DNA of 64,000 bases from Ipomoea triloba (lineage: Eukaryota; Streptophyta; Magnoliopsida; Solanales; Convolvulaceae). Below the pieces are notes generated by a model. The model had not been told where the DNA came from and did not search any database. It was given only the letters and a program-made list of their open reading frames with translations. The stretch is taken from positions 2,991,893-3,055,892 of the forward strand of contig NC_044925.1 in assembly GCF_003576645.1 (NCBI RefSeq), read 5' to 3'. Below, piece after piece: positions 24,712 to 36,839 of the stretch. A program made the translations under genes and the position numbers. Numbering within the stretch: position 1 is the first letter of the stretch; the number at the start of each line of letters is the position of its first letter.

Positions 24712-25878
24712 GAGTTAATACTCAATATAGTCCTCGACTATAGTGGTTTTATTCAATTTAGTCCTAAGTGACTTTTTATACTTTATTTAGTCTTCGACTT
24801 TAATGGTTTTACACACTTTAGTCCTCTGTTAAGAATTCCGTTTGTTAGCGCGCTGTTAACAGTAAAGTTAACATGGTAATTTCATTTCCTTTTTATTTTT
24901 TATCAGATTAATTATCTTTCCTAATTTCCCTCCCTCCTGCAAAACTCTTAGAGTCTTTTCTCCCTTTTCCTTGAACGTGATTTTCATTTCCATAATCTGT
25001 TTGAGAGAAATGAAAGGGCTAAGTCATGTATTGCTGTGGATAGGAAACGCTCTTCAGAAACTACAGGCAATAAAAATCCTAACATATAATGGCAATAGTT
25101 TTATTCTTTTCATTTTGTTTTTGGTTGATCATTTACATCATAGATCAATTAAGCTACCCTTTTCATGTTTAATTTGTCAAGACTGTAGAACACTTTTTAA
25201 TTAGCTCATGCAAGCAGATAATCAGCTTGGAGTTATATATACAGATTGTTTACAATCTGCAATCATGGGCAATTAACACAAACATTTTCCCAGAAAAATA
25301 GAAAGCAAAATAAGTTCTGGCTTATGATTCAGTTTGTTCTAGTTTTATACTTTTTGAGGATAAGTTTTAATTTGATTGCATGATTGCATGCGTAAGTATT
25401 GGAAACTTTTCTCTTTTTTTCTTGCTGTTAGTTTATGATACTCCATGAAGAATGTTAATTGCTTGGGTTTGGATTCATTAGTGTTAATGCTAATTGCTAA
25501 TTATTTGTTAGTTACTTTGTGTTTGAATTCATTTGAAATTAACTAAAAATGCTTCTGTTTGGATTCATTTGAAAATAGATCAGAATTCGAACATGCCCAA
25601 GTGTTTGCAGCATTTTCTAGGGCTTGAGGAAGGGAGGGGGAAAGTGCATCAATGATGAAGAAGAGGGAGGGAAATTAGGAAAGATAATTAATCTGATAAA
25701 TAATAAAAAGTAAATGAAATTACCATGTTAGCCTTACTGTTAACAGCTAACAAACAGAATTCTTAACAGAGGACTAAAGTGTGTAAAACCATTAAAGTCG
25801 AGGACTAAATAAAGTACAAAAAGTCACTTAGGACTAAATTGAATAAAACCACTATAGTCGAAGACCGGGTATTAACTC
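24712..25878. mobile_element. MULE-like element with ~250-bp TIRs
   Basis: A 1167-bp element beginning GAGTTAATAC and ending GTATTAACTC, with inverted arms of roughly 220-260 bp that extend to the GGGAAATTAGGAAAG region. It is flanked by an exact 10-bp duplication CAAATATTAC (24702-24711 and 25879-25888). The unique interior (about 24970-25620) has no transposase and could be filler or captured host DNA. Confidence 0.88.
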
Positions 25879-26030
25879 CAAATATTACTATCCAAGTTTG
25901 GGATTTCCTTAATATCATCCCAACAACAACTTTTTTTCCCATTTTTCTGCACTAAACAATGGATATCGGCTAAAGTTGAATAAGAAGTATTAGATAATAT
26001 AATTTATACAACAATAATAAATTTTTGCTA

Positions 26031-26032
<2 letters not shown>

Positions 26033-26072
<40 letters not shown>

Positions 26073-26090
26073 NTATATATATATATATAT
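26033..26090. repeat. (AT)n microsatellite with an ambiguous base
   Basis: About 28 AT units with one n. Confidence 0.9.
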
Positions 26091-26825
26091 GTGAAAATAA
26101 AAAGATAAAAATAAAAATTATATGAGATTTATGAAAATTATGGAATTTACCATAAAATTTGACCGGAATAGTTGAAAAGTCTATTTGGGTTAGACAGAGA
26201 CAGACCGTCTTTAGAGAAAGTTAAAATGTTTAGAGCTACAGGATTAGATTTAACTATTCTTGGAGGGCTAAGGAGGTGGTTTCATGGACTTGGGGGAGGG
26301 GGTATTACTAGTGGAGGAAGAGGGGGGCGTATGACGTTCGTCCACGACCAATTGGCGCTTGGATAGCAGAAAGGCTCGTCGCACAACCCGGTTGAGGCAT
26401 GGCTAGCAGTAGCCAAGTAAGCCCATTCACACTAATTGTGGGGGCTTAGGTGCAAGGAGAAAGGTGGTGTTATGGGCTTTGGGGAAGAGGGAGTACGATC
26501 GACTCACGATGGCGCAGACTCCTAATTTGTGGAGGGCCCGTCGTGCACCCTTGGTCGAGGCATGAGTGGTGAGAGGCAAATGTACCTTGTCACGCCAGCG
26601 AATGATGAGGCAAAGTGGGGGTGCAGGAAGGGGTACAACAAGGCAATCGGGGATGCGAGAGCCTAGAACATAAACGTGTAACTACTATGATAGGGATATG
26701 TGGGATATATCTCCCTGATATATAACTATAATATCTTCATCACATTTAATTGTACTAACTACATTGAGATACATCTCAAATAATGCATTTCACCAAATCC
26801 AATTATATCTCTACTATATATAAGC
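26091..26825. other. unrecognised, relatively GC-rich segment
   Basis: The interval 26250-26660 is distinctly richer in G than its surroundings (GGAGGGGGTATTACTAG, GAGGGGGGCGTATGACG). Two loosely similar halves share GCTCGTCGCACAACCCGGTT / GCCCGTCGTGCACCCTTGGT. The 64-codon plus frame 26172-26366 is not a known protein. It may be a decayed transposon interior. Confidence 0.3.
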
Positions 26826-26835
26826 ATTAAAAAAA

Positions 26836-27357
26836 GAGTCATTTCCATTTTTGGTCCTACTGTTATTGTAGCATTGTCAATTTTTAGTCCACTTAATTAA
26901 TTTTTGCCACATTGTGACCAGTCTTATTTAGTTCTTGCCACTTTTAGTCTACCGTTAAAATTTTTGTCAAATTACCGTCCAAAATATGGGTATTTTTCGT
27001 CTTTTCATGCTTTGGTCATCTCCTTGACTCTTTTCAGTGGTTTTCCTTACACATTTTCATTCATTGAAGAGGTTCGGCGAAAGCCATGTGAGCCACGTTA
27101 CAAAGCCATGGCTTTCGCCGGACCTCTTCATTGGATGAAAATCTGTAAGGAAAACCACTATAAAGGGTAAATGAGATGATCAAAGCATGAAAAAATCAAA
27201 ATACCCCTGTTTTGGACGGTTATTTGACGAAAATTTTAACGGTGGACTAAAAGTGGCAAGGACTAAATAAGACTGGCCGCAATGTGACAAAAATTAATGA
27301 AGTGGACTAAAATTGGCAATGTCCTAATAACACTAGGACCAAAAATAGAAATGATTC
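26836..27357. mobile_element. 522-bp near-palindromic long-TIR element
   Basis: Two arms of about 245 bp are near-perfect inverted copies, from GAGTCATTTC at the left to GAAATGATTC at the right. They meet at a short loop near 27090-27105 between GGCGAAAGCCATG and CATGGCTTTCGCC. It is flanked by a 10-bp duplication ATTAAAAAAA (26826-26835 and 27358-27367), a size expected for Mutator-like transposition. It lies 360 bp upstream of the RBR ligase start. Confidence 0.88.
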
Positions 27358-27367
27358 ATTAAAAAAA

Positions 27368-27716
27368 CATAATGAATAATTGAGAGTTTAATATATTCCT
27401 CACAGATGAATCATATATCAAAAAGGATGAAAATAATTTAAAAAAATTTAAAAACATTCCTAACTACGCATTCACCGGTGCCATACTTATCGACGAACAT
27501 GGTTTCCCGAATCTATTAGAAGTCCGGCGTAAGTCCATTGGAAATCACAAAAGTAGTGATCTTTGGCATACTAAAGGCACTTATCGCCGTTATCGGCGAA
27601 CATCGTAAAACCCCACCGACATCGAAGAGGTTTTGGTAGTAACTGTTTTTTCCGAGGCCACAAGATACCCATAGCCCACCCAAGCCGCGATCACTGCTTC
27701 TCTGCTATCGGAACCC
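27368..27716. other. upstream region of the RBR ligase
   Basis: Probable promoter and 5' UTR. No TATA box is clearly placed. The chosen start at 27717 is the first ATG of the frame carrying the RING1 domain; an alternative in-frame ATG lies at codon 35. Confidence 0.3.
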
Positions 27717-30700
27717 ATGAGAAACTCAACCCCTGAACGCCCAAATGATGAATTGCAGTTTCTTGGATCAAATGCCAAGGTTTCTGGGTTGAAACCCGAA
27801 TGTTCGACCTCGAGGAGTATGGGTAAGGGTAAAGTTTCTGAAGATGGGACAAAGAAACCAGATGGCTCAACATTTATGTGCGAAATTTGTTCCGATGAGA
27901 AGCAAAGAATCGAAGTTTTTAGAATAATGGGGTGCAACCACTCCTACTGCTCCGATTGCGCGTCCAAATACGTGGCTGCGAAGCTCCAAGACAGCACTTT
28001 TCGAATCTGTTGCCCTGTTTCTGGGTGCGGGGGAGTGATAGAGCCTGAGAATTGCCGTTTTATTTTGCCCAAAACGGTGTTTGATCGATGGGGGGACGCT
28101 TTATGCGAGGCTATGATTCTTTCTCTGGAGAAATTTTATTGCCCCTATAAGGACTGCTCTGCCCTTCTGATCGATGAAAATCTGGAGATTGTGGAATCTG
28201 AGTGCCCAGAATGCAGGAGATTGTTTTGTGCCAAGTGTAAGGTGCCCTGGCATTCTGAGATTTCTTGCTCAGAGTTTCAGAAGTTTCATGAGAATGAGAG
28301 ACCAATGGAGGTCATAAATATTGAAGATGAAACATTTATGTGTGAAATCTGCTGTGATGAGAAGGAAAAAATCGAAATCTTTAAAATTATGGGCTGCACC
28401 CATTCCTATTGTTCTGAATGTGTGTCAAAGTACATAGGTTCAAAGGTGGAAGACAACATTTCAAGAATCTGTTGTCCTGTGACAGGGTGTGAAGGGGTGC
28501 TGGAGCCTGAGAATTGCCTATCAATTCTGCCCAGGCCGGTGTTTGATGGGTGGGTGGACGCCCTATGCGAGGCTTCTTGCTTCCGAGAAATTCTATTGCC
28601 CCTTCAAGGATTGCTCTGCTCTCTTGATTGATGAGAAAGTGGAGGTTGCAGAATGCGAGTGCCCGGAATGCAGGAGGTTGTTCTGTGCCAAGTGTAAGGT
28701 GCCCTGGCATTCCGAGATTTCGTGCTCAGAGTTTCAGAAGCTGAATAAGAATGAGAGGCAAAGGGAGGATATACAGCTCATGAATTTTGCAGCTGGTAGG
28801 CAATGGAAGAGGTGCCCTAATTGTGGGATCTATGTGGAGAGAGTTTCAGGCTGTGGTTTCATGGTTTGCAGGTTAGATACTCCAATGCTTCTTTTGCTTT
28901 GATTCCCCTTGCTTTGCTTAGCAGTTTAAGTTTTGGTTTCAGTATAATTTAGAAATTCCAAGATTGAACCTTGCATATGGTATAAGCCTAGCCCTTGTTT
29001 GTATATGCAATAACTTATATATTACTTAGAGGTTTGTCACTTTCGGTTACACAAGTTTGGTAGCATTCGTACAATCAATCATGCTATTATAATTATGAAA
29101 AATGCCACTATAATCGCCCGATATGTGTTGTTTCCCAAGTTTAGGTCTTTCTGGTGAGAAATTCGGTGAAATCCCACCAGATTTTGTCACATGACTTGCA
29201 ACTTACCAAAAATGTATGGGCAAAAATGTCTATTTACATTATTTACCAAAAATGTATATTATGGGCAAAAATTGCCACTATAATTGCACGAATATATGCT
29301 GTTTCCCACTTTTAGGTCTTTCTAGTGAGAAATTCGGTGAAATTTCACTGGATTTTGTCACATGACTTGCAACTTACCAAAGTTTATGGGCAAAAATGTC
29401 TATTTACATTATATGCTCTCTTTTTTTTTTCTTGAGAAATGGGGAAACGTGTAATCACTACTCAAGAGTGTGTATTGGGTAAACCTCGCCTTTGCGACCT
29501 TAGCTGGCAAAAGGCCACAAGGAGGTGACAAAGTGTAACACCCCAATTTTCACATCTTGGATTTATTACAAAATCCTTAAAATATAATACATTGCGGAAG
29601 CGTCTAACCAGCAGAAAACTGGGTGTTACCACCACGCTTAGGTATCTTTCCTATACCTAAACGCTAAGGCTAAACTTACAACCTCAAATAACCATATCAA
29701 TATCCAGATATGTACATATGGAAATAATCCCTCCAGGGTGTCTATTCTAGGATAGAGTAATCTTCAACCTCGACTCCCATCCTATTTAGAGCTCATCGGC
29801 CACAGGGGCCCACGCTAGACTGCATCTAATAAAGGACACAATGAAGTGTAGTTAGCGCGACGGCTAAGTAAGGAAATCCATTGTCACTCGGAAGTAAACA
29901 AAGGTTTTCAAAAACAACAATTAATAATAAATAGGGTAAGATAAACGTTACCCAACAGTCGCAGTCTACCTGCAATCATTCTAACAACAAGCAATACCAC
30001 ATTATATAAGTAACTTCGGCACATAACACAACCATTAATTCACACGTGAGAAACACAACACCCACACTACTGTTCGAGACACCCGACAGTTAGTTCTCAC
30101 AACTCCACTCAGCGAATAGACTTCGCTCTGCAGTATGAATCAATCATACAAAATCTCACACATCACTCAGCGAATAGACTTCGCTCTGCAGTATGAATCA
30201 ATCATACAAAATCTCACACATCACTCAGCGAATAGACTTCGCTCTGCAGTATGAATCAATCATACAAAATCTCACACATCACTCAGCGAATAGACTTCGC
30301 TCTGCAGTATGAATCAATCATACAAAAATCTCACCATTCACTCAGCGAATAGACTTCGCTTTGCAGTATAGATTAATCATACAGACCCCTCACCATTCAC
30401 TCAGCGAATAGACTTCGCTTTGCAGTATAGATTAATCATACAGACTCCCTCACCATTCATTATTATCACACGACTCCATAACCATCACACTTGTTAAAAT
30501 ATATTTCCCCAAAATACACACTTTGGTTAGTGTTAGTCTCGTTATGGAAATTCGAGTACAGGAGACACAATAATTTTTGAAACACAAGTACTTTCCAAGT
30601 TAATAAATATAATGCACAAAAATAATATTTGGGCCTTCAAAAATTCACCCGGATGCCCGTAGGCTTTCAAAACATCGCAACACTCAGAGTTAAAAACATC

Positions 30701-32716
30701 GGGGAAAAACCGGGTCAAAAACAAGTCGAAAACGAGTCCGCGTCAAATCTGCCAGAAATTTCAGTTGGCGCAGTCCGAAAGATTGAGCCGGTAAAAATAG
30801 TTCCCGAACTCTTTTTCACTTGAAATTTTTATGGTAGAACCCCAACTTATAGTACTTGATGTCCATAAAACGTTTTGGTCATTTTGATCCACGAATAAAC
30901 ACAGAAAATTCCCTTTTTGCCCTTGGCAGTGTGCTGTCCAGAATATTTTTCTCTCTGGACCAGTTTTGGAAAAAAATTCGAAAACCGTACTTATACTACT
31001 CCGATCATTATGAAATTTTATATGCGGGTTCTACATTTATAGAACTACATGCCTAAAAAAAATAGGATCAAAATACCTTACCAATTTTTCCCAATAAATC
31101 TCGGAAGTTACTGCCAGAATCTATCCTGATTTCTTTTCACTATTTTCACAAGTATAAGCCTATATGGGCATAAATTCAACATATACATGCATAAATTAGC
31201 TATGAACATGTATACAAAAATTACCAAAAATCCAAAGTGTAGTTTCTTAGGCTAACTTGTAGATCCACAACTTAACACATAATTTCCACGTAAAAATTCC
31301 TAGTCATATAATTTACTAGCATTTGTTCACCTTCAAGTGATTGAACCGACTTAAGGGATTCCTTACCTTGATGGAAGATTTCAAAGCCGAGAAGTTGCTA
31401 GATCCTTTCTTTGAGTTCAAAGACCCTAAAAATATCACCACAATAACAATATTTTTCATGCACCAAACATTAACACTTAAGTTCTAGAGATGATTTAATC
31501 CAACAAAGTCTAAGGTCTTACCTACACTTAGTCTCTTGGGTTGGAAGAATGCTTAGGAGCTCTTTGATCACAATGGAAGACCAAACTAATTTTTCTTCTT
31601 CTTCCTAATGGTGTAGTTCGAAAATGGGGTGGGAGAGTGAGAGAGAGATGAGTGTGATTAGTGTAGATTTTGTCTTGAAGATCAAGTAACAAAGTGCAAC
31701 ACTCCCATGCCTCATTAGTGCTAACATTAAATGATCCAATCTTGGCTAGATTTTGGTTGCCACTTGTCAATACCCTATGGAGTCCTTAAGAAGATCACAA
31801 CTTATTTGGCCAGTTTATGGTTAAATCAGATGAATGCTCGGAGGATTATAACTTAATTCGGGAAAATTCTAATACCAAAATTATCCTAAAAATAATCCCG
31901 TTGCAAATCACAAAAATTGGGAATTTTTCGGTATCTCGCGAAATATAGGTACAGAGTTCGTAACAATTTACCCCTTACAGTCCATTTAATATTTTCTTGA
32001 ACTAACTAGAAGTTCAGGCTTAATCGTATGATACTTAATAATCCAATTTCTAGGAAAATTCGAACTGAATCTATATCCTTAAAAATTTCTCGGTTCGTGA
32101 CCGGTACGTAGTTCGCAGCTTATCGATAACTAATCTTTAAAAAAAAATTCTTTCGAGCACCGAGAAGCCTTCTCTTAAATGTCATAGCTTAAAAAAAAAA
32201 TTATATCGATATTCTCGAATCTTAACTTTGTCGGAAAAACCGAGGGGTTACACAAAGTCTGGTGAGATTTCACCAAATTTCTAACCTAAAGGAACAATAG
32301 TGAGGGAAAAACAGAAGCTGTGCACCTAGGACGGCAGTTTTCATAGCTGCACCAATAGTGAGAATGTTACCAAACTTGCGAGTTCAAAAGTGACCAAACA
32401 TCATATTACTTACATTAAACTTCATGAGACTGTTTAGTTTGGCATTCAATATGTTCTTGTCTCACCCATCTTTATGTCATAACTACTCTGGCATATATCA
32501 ATGATCATCATGCTTAGTCTTGAATACATTGTACTAAGAAGACAAGTTTATGTAGCTTAATTGTATAATGGTATTGTTTCTTGCATTTGCAATCAGATTT
32601 CTGATTTATCAATGTTGGTTCGTTGTTTTGCTAATTGTAGGTGTCGATGTAACTTCTGTTACACATGTGGAGCTGCTACTCCAAAAGATCACTTCTGCCG
32701 TAATTGTGGTACTTAA
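27717..32716 (+). CDS. RBR-type E3 ubiquitin ligase with duplicated RING1-IBR, frameshifted
   Basis: Two exons: 27717-28871 and 32641-32716; the junction restores CGFMVCRCRCNFCYTCGA of RING2. Order is RING1 (from C55, CEIC...CNHSYCSDC), IBR (CPECRRLFCAKCKVPWH), then a second RING1 (from about residue 209, CEIC...CTHSYCSEC), a second IBR, and one RING2 with the catalytic-type cysteine in SGCGFMVC. RBR ligases take ubiquitin from E2 on RING1 to the RING2 cysteine before transfer. The second copy has 10 nt (28575-28584) where the first has 15 (28113-28127), so the frame breaks at about residue 287 and the first frame stops at 28631. As given, the product would be a 304-residue protein without RING2; the downstream domains lie in the +1 frame. 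It is a recent pseudogene, a truncated gene or a sequencing error. The ending NCGT after RING2 resembles the short plant RNF144-like group. Confidence 0.85.
27871..28790 (+). repeat. 462-bp in-gene tandem duplication (RING1-IBR)
   Basis: Unit 1 starts at 27871 (CATTTATGTGCGAAAT) and unit 2 at 28333 (CATTTATGTGTGAAAT), period 462 bp. Unit 2 is 5 bp shorter because of the deletion near 28575. Similarity is high at DNA level, for example through GTGCCAAGTGTAAGGTGCCC. Confidence 0.9.
29534..32252 (+). mobile_element. solo LTR, 2.7 kb, nested
   Basis: 2719 bp starting TGTAACACCCC and ending GGGGTTACA, with an exact 5-bp duplication CAAAG on both sides (29529-29533, 32253-32257). TG...CA ends plus a 5-bp duplication define an LTR retrotransposon insertion. 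No gag-pol frame is present, so it is a solo LTR left by recombination between two LTRs. The TGTAACACCC start is common among Ty3-gypsy chromovirus (Tekay/Del-like) LTRs; this assignment is tentative. Confidence 0.85.
30106..30458. repeat. 58/59-bp tandem repeats inside the solo LTR
   Basis: Six copies starting at 30106, 30164, 30222, 30280, 30339 and 30398, each beginning CACTCAGCGAATAGACTTCG. The first four are nearly identical, the last two diverged (CTTTGCAGTATAGATTAATC). Not a CRISPR: there are no unique spacers. Confidence 0.95.
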
Positions 32717-35700
32717 TAAAATTTCATTCCATTTGGTTTCTATGCTTTTCTACTACAACTTGAATTCATGATGCATGAAAATAATTGGTCTATAATCATA
32801 TCTCGAGTATTTTGAAACCATTATAATTCTCCAGCACTCCATTTCTTCATTTTTTTTTCATCTTAGAAATATATAAGTCCATTTCTTCATTTTTTTTTTC
32901 ATCTTCTTAGAAATATATAAGTAAATGTATAACCTATTTTCCTTTCTCGAGTTTTTCATTTCTACCGTTATTAAATGCACGATATTGCATACGTTTCCGT
33001 TTTGTCTTGGTTAAGGTGTGGTATGTGTATTTTTGCTGCATTTTTCAGGTCAAATTACAGGATGAACTGAGATCCAGTGCTGCAAATGCATTTCCTATAT
33101 TCCTTCATTTTTGAGAGAAAGGTTTAGGTTGTTTAGAAGTGGATGAATGAAGTTTCTATATGATCATTTCAGAAGATTCCTTGTTCATGGGAAAGGAGAA
33201 AATTAAAGAAGAAACATGTCAGTAGTTTGGTGGTCTAATTATGGATAAAAATATGCTATTTTGTTATCAAATTTTTGGTACAAAGTTTTATTTTCAAAAG
33301 GGGTATATACCTGGGTGGGTTTCTCTCCACTCTGATTTACGAGTTATTACATATAGGAGGTTGATTTATTCAATGGTCAATGCACACTCTTGGATACAGA
33401 GTAGTTGTTATGAGTTTTTCTCATCACTCAAAAAAATATAATATAATTTATTTTTTAAGGATATTATAATATAATTTCTAATTTAGCTATCTGCATATTA
33501 TGTTAGGTGCAACTCAATGAAAAGTGGAATATTTAATATTTGTAATTGTGGATATTTAATTTAGAGTTAATTCTATTTTTCATCATAAATTTATAGGTAA
33601 AAGTTCACTTTTAATCCTTTGTTATTAGAACATTCTTATTTGGTCCTAATATTATTGTGACGTGATCATTTTTAGATACAAAGATATTTTAATCTTTTTT
33701 TTTTTTTTTTTACAAAGTAAGTTGAACCGTTATGGTTTTTATGTTTTTTTTTTTTTTGAAAAATCCATAATTGAAGACCAAAATGTGCTTATATTTAACG
33801 ATATTTAAACTGTTTTGTTGATAAAGGATAAAAAAAATGATTATGCCACGATAATACTAAGACCAAAAGTAGATGTTCCGATAAAAAAGACTTAAAAGTG
33901 GATTACCACTTATAAATCTAGAATGAAAAATGTAATTAACTACTCTTTAATTTATTGAATGAAAAATGTAATTAACTACTCTTTAATTTATTGAATATAA
34001 ATATCATGAAAAGTGAGTACTTAGTACAGTTAATCACGTTGCAGAATAACTAATCAAAGTTAAGCTCACTACCAAAAGAAACCAAAAAATAGATTAAGCT
34101 CACTACCAAAAGAAACCAAAAAATTATGATTAAAAATATTTGTTTGAGCCCCATGATAGCACATGTTTTGTGCATCATGGTACAGTGATTTCATTGAACA
34201 TGTTTCATGTGTAAAAAAAAAAAGGTAAATTATATTAAAACTCAAAAAAAGTTCATTGAACATGTTTGAGTTCATGTTGAATATATTGCTTGAAAACATT
34301 GTTTATTCTAAAAGTTTTTGTTTTCTCTTTCATTTAATAAGTAATAAGGTAAATTTTACTCAAGAATCTTATTCTGAATTAACCTTGGTAGTATATCTTC
34401 TTTTGATAATTTATTATCTCTGATTGAAATGAAATGATAAGATTTGAATCTAAAGCTCCCTTTGAAAATGAGATATTCTGTAAAATTTACTATTAAATTA
34501 TAATTTGATAATTAATGAATAATGATAAATATTTGCTTCAATTCTTCATGGTGGAATGAAAAGAAAATTTTTTACAATGTAACGCCACAACTCCACAAGG
34601 CCCATGCCTTTTTAAGGTTCAATATAGGCCTATCTAGTTTGTTTGTTTGTTTGTTTTTTTTTTTTTTTTTTTTTTTTTTGAAAATAGTTTGTTTGTTTTT
34701 TTAAAACACTTCTACAACTCTAATATTCCACTTTTTTTTTTTTTTTTGGTGTGGACCACGGTTCAAAACAACATCTTCTTAATGCTTAAAAAAATTCTTT
34801 GCTTTGCGTGCACTTTAGAATAATGAATATTTAAAAAAATTCTTTACTTTGCATGCACGTTAGAATAATGAATATTCTGGAATAAAATGAAGATGATCAA
34901 TGGATAACGGGCAATTAAATATCAGTCTAACCTATATATAACTATAAGACATGATAATATTGCTTGGGGTGTGTCCTACAACCAATTCGATTGTGGACTG
35001 TACTTGTCGTATAGTCGTATCAAGCCACAAGCTTTATTTCAATTAGACAACAACCACTTTGAATTGTATAAGTTGTGAGCCCCAAATCTGTAACAAGTTA
35101 TTTTCCTCAATAAATTACTTAGCTTATCCCAATAATTGACAGTTAATCCAACTTAATTTATAAGTCAACAAAGCCATTTTCTTACATACGTCAATTTGAT
35201 TTTTTTTTTCTTCAAAAATCTAAACATCAAGTTTAAGAATGATGCTACATTCTCCTTGTAATTTCACTTTTTAATATTTATCTCTTTAATTATGTGATAA
35301 TATATGAATGATTTTTTATATTTAATTAATAAGTATATTCATTTTTTTGCGTGATAATTAACGAAAGAAATTTGCAACACTACTTGAGTGTGTGCATCGG
35401 GTAAACTCCACTTTTTGTGTAGCAGGCCACAAGCTATGCAAGAGAGATAAACTATACTATAAAGACCTTGTGCAACGAGTTTAATTGATAAAATCGAACA
35501 CGTGACCTTCAATTATGATAATCGTGCTCCACCCACACGACCATCTCTTTCAAGATATTATATTCATTTTTTTATGGAATCAGCCAATTAACAATAAGTA
35601 TTAAATAAAAAATATTTATTGTCACATTAAGGTGAGCATGGCATTACGTACGTATTAAGGTAAAATTACGAAGGAAAAAATAATATTATTCTTTAAAAAT

Positions 35701-36496
35701 TATGAACCTTGAAATTATAAATTTCCCTCTAGGCTCTAGCTAAATCAATCATATCAAGAAAATTCTTCGCACGAAAAAAAAAAGTCCAAAAAAGGGTACT
35801 CCAAATTTCAGATGTTCCTATGCAATAAATGAGAAAATGACATATTCTTACCAATATACTTTTTGGACATTTCCTGGTTGAGTTAAAGCATTTAAAATTG
35901 CATTAATTTGTAACTAAATTATATTTCACATATTTTTAAAATTTTGATTTTAATTATCACAGGATCATTTTTTTCATCAATAAACCTTTTGAACAAATAC
36001 TAATATAAACTTCACTATAATCCTAAATACAAAAACGTTTGAAATATGGGACAAGCTCTGCTCTATATTAAGTGTTTTGATGGGCTAATTTCAAATAAAA
36101 TGATATTTTGATTTTATAATTAATCAGTAAAAATAGGCCACATCAAATAAAATTTATATCATTAAAGGTATGTGTTATATTACCTTTTTTTTTTTTTTTT
36201 TTTTAATCTTGGTTTAGTTTAACTATCAATAATCTATAAACAAACTTAATTTATAATTTCATAAAGCAAACTTCATACATATCAATTTGTTTTTTTGAAA
36301 TAAATTGTCAACTACTATGTAGTATGGTGACATATTTGTTATCATTCCAAATCGGTAGTCACAAGATCAAACCTCGATAATAGGGGCATTAATACTTTGA
36401 GTTGAGAAAGTATAAAACAAATATATGTAAAGAATTATTAGTGTTTAAAAAAAAACTTTTTGAAACTAACCAATAACCACCATGGTATGAACCTTA
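32717..36496. other. gene-free intergenic stretch
   Basis: The first part includes the RBR 3' UTR. A 37-bp tandem copy occurs at 32840-32920 (ATTTCTTCATTTTTTTTTC...TATAAGT) and others at 33920-33995 and 34060-34125. A SINE-like remnant on the minus strand is at about 35380-35550, with B-box-like CACGTGTTCGATTTTATC when read on that strand. No coding gene is supported. Confidence 0.4.
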
Positions 36497-36839
36497 GCAT
36501 CCCCATCTATAGATTTTGGGTGAGTTTTTGAGAAAAGGAAAATTATGTGCAAGAGAGAGGGTGAGGAGGGAGAGAGAGGAAAAAAAAAAAAAAAAAACCT
36601 TCTTACAAGCACTTGATTTTAGGCAAACTTGTAGGACCCACCAAATTCTTTGATTCTTGCAATTTCATTGCGTGAAGCGCAACCCGCACCCACCCAGGCG
36701 CGTTAATTACGCTTCTCAGGATTTTTTTTTGGTTTTCAACTTTGTTTTGTTTTGTTTCCTTTTTATCTTCCATCTTATAATCTCTTTCTTAAGTACACTT
36801 ACAAAACTTACTCAAAAACTATTACTATTGAGGATGCTC
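36497..36839. mobile_element. Tourist-like MITE, copy 3
   Basis: Begins GCATCCCCATC and ends GAGGATGCTC with TTA on both sides (36494-36496, 36840-36842). The interior carries the same T-rich and CACTTACAAAA words as the copies at 3562 and 6640. Confidence 0.72.

Larger units (their letters stand above)
29029..32402. mobile_element. long-TIR (MULE-like) element in RBR intron, split by an LTR
   Basis: The left end GAGGTTTGTCAC and right end GTGACCAAACATC are inverted, as are segments further in (TCTGGTGAGAAATTCGGTG at 29150 against its complement near 32260-32285). A 10-bp duplication ATATTACTTA flanks it (29019-29028, 32403-32412). Without the nested LTR the element would be about 650 bp. 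Its left part contains a 171-bp tandem duplication (29141 and 29312). Confidence 0.82.

Noticed and set aside
26172..26366. 64-codon glycine-rich frame
   Set aside because: Composition follows a G-rich decayed segment; no recognised domain and no splice context.
30106..30458. Regular 58-bp repeats as a possible CRISPR array
   Set aside because: No unique spacers and located inside a solo LTR.
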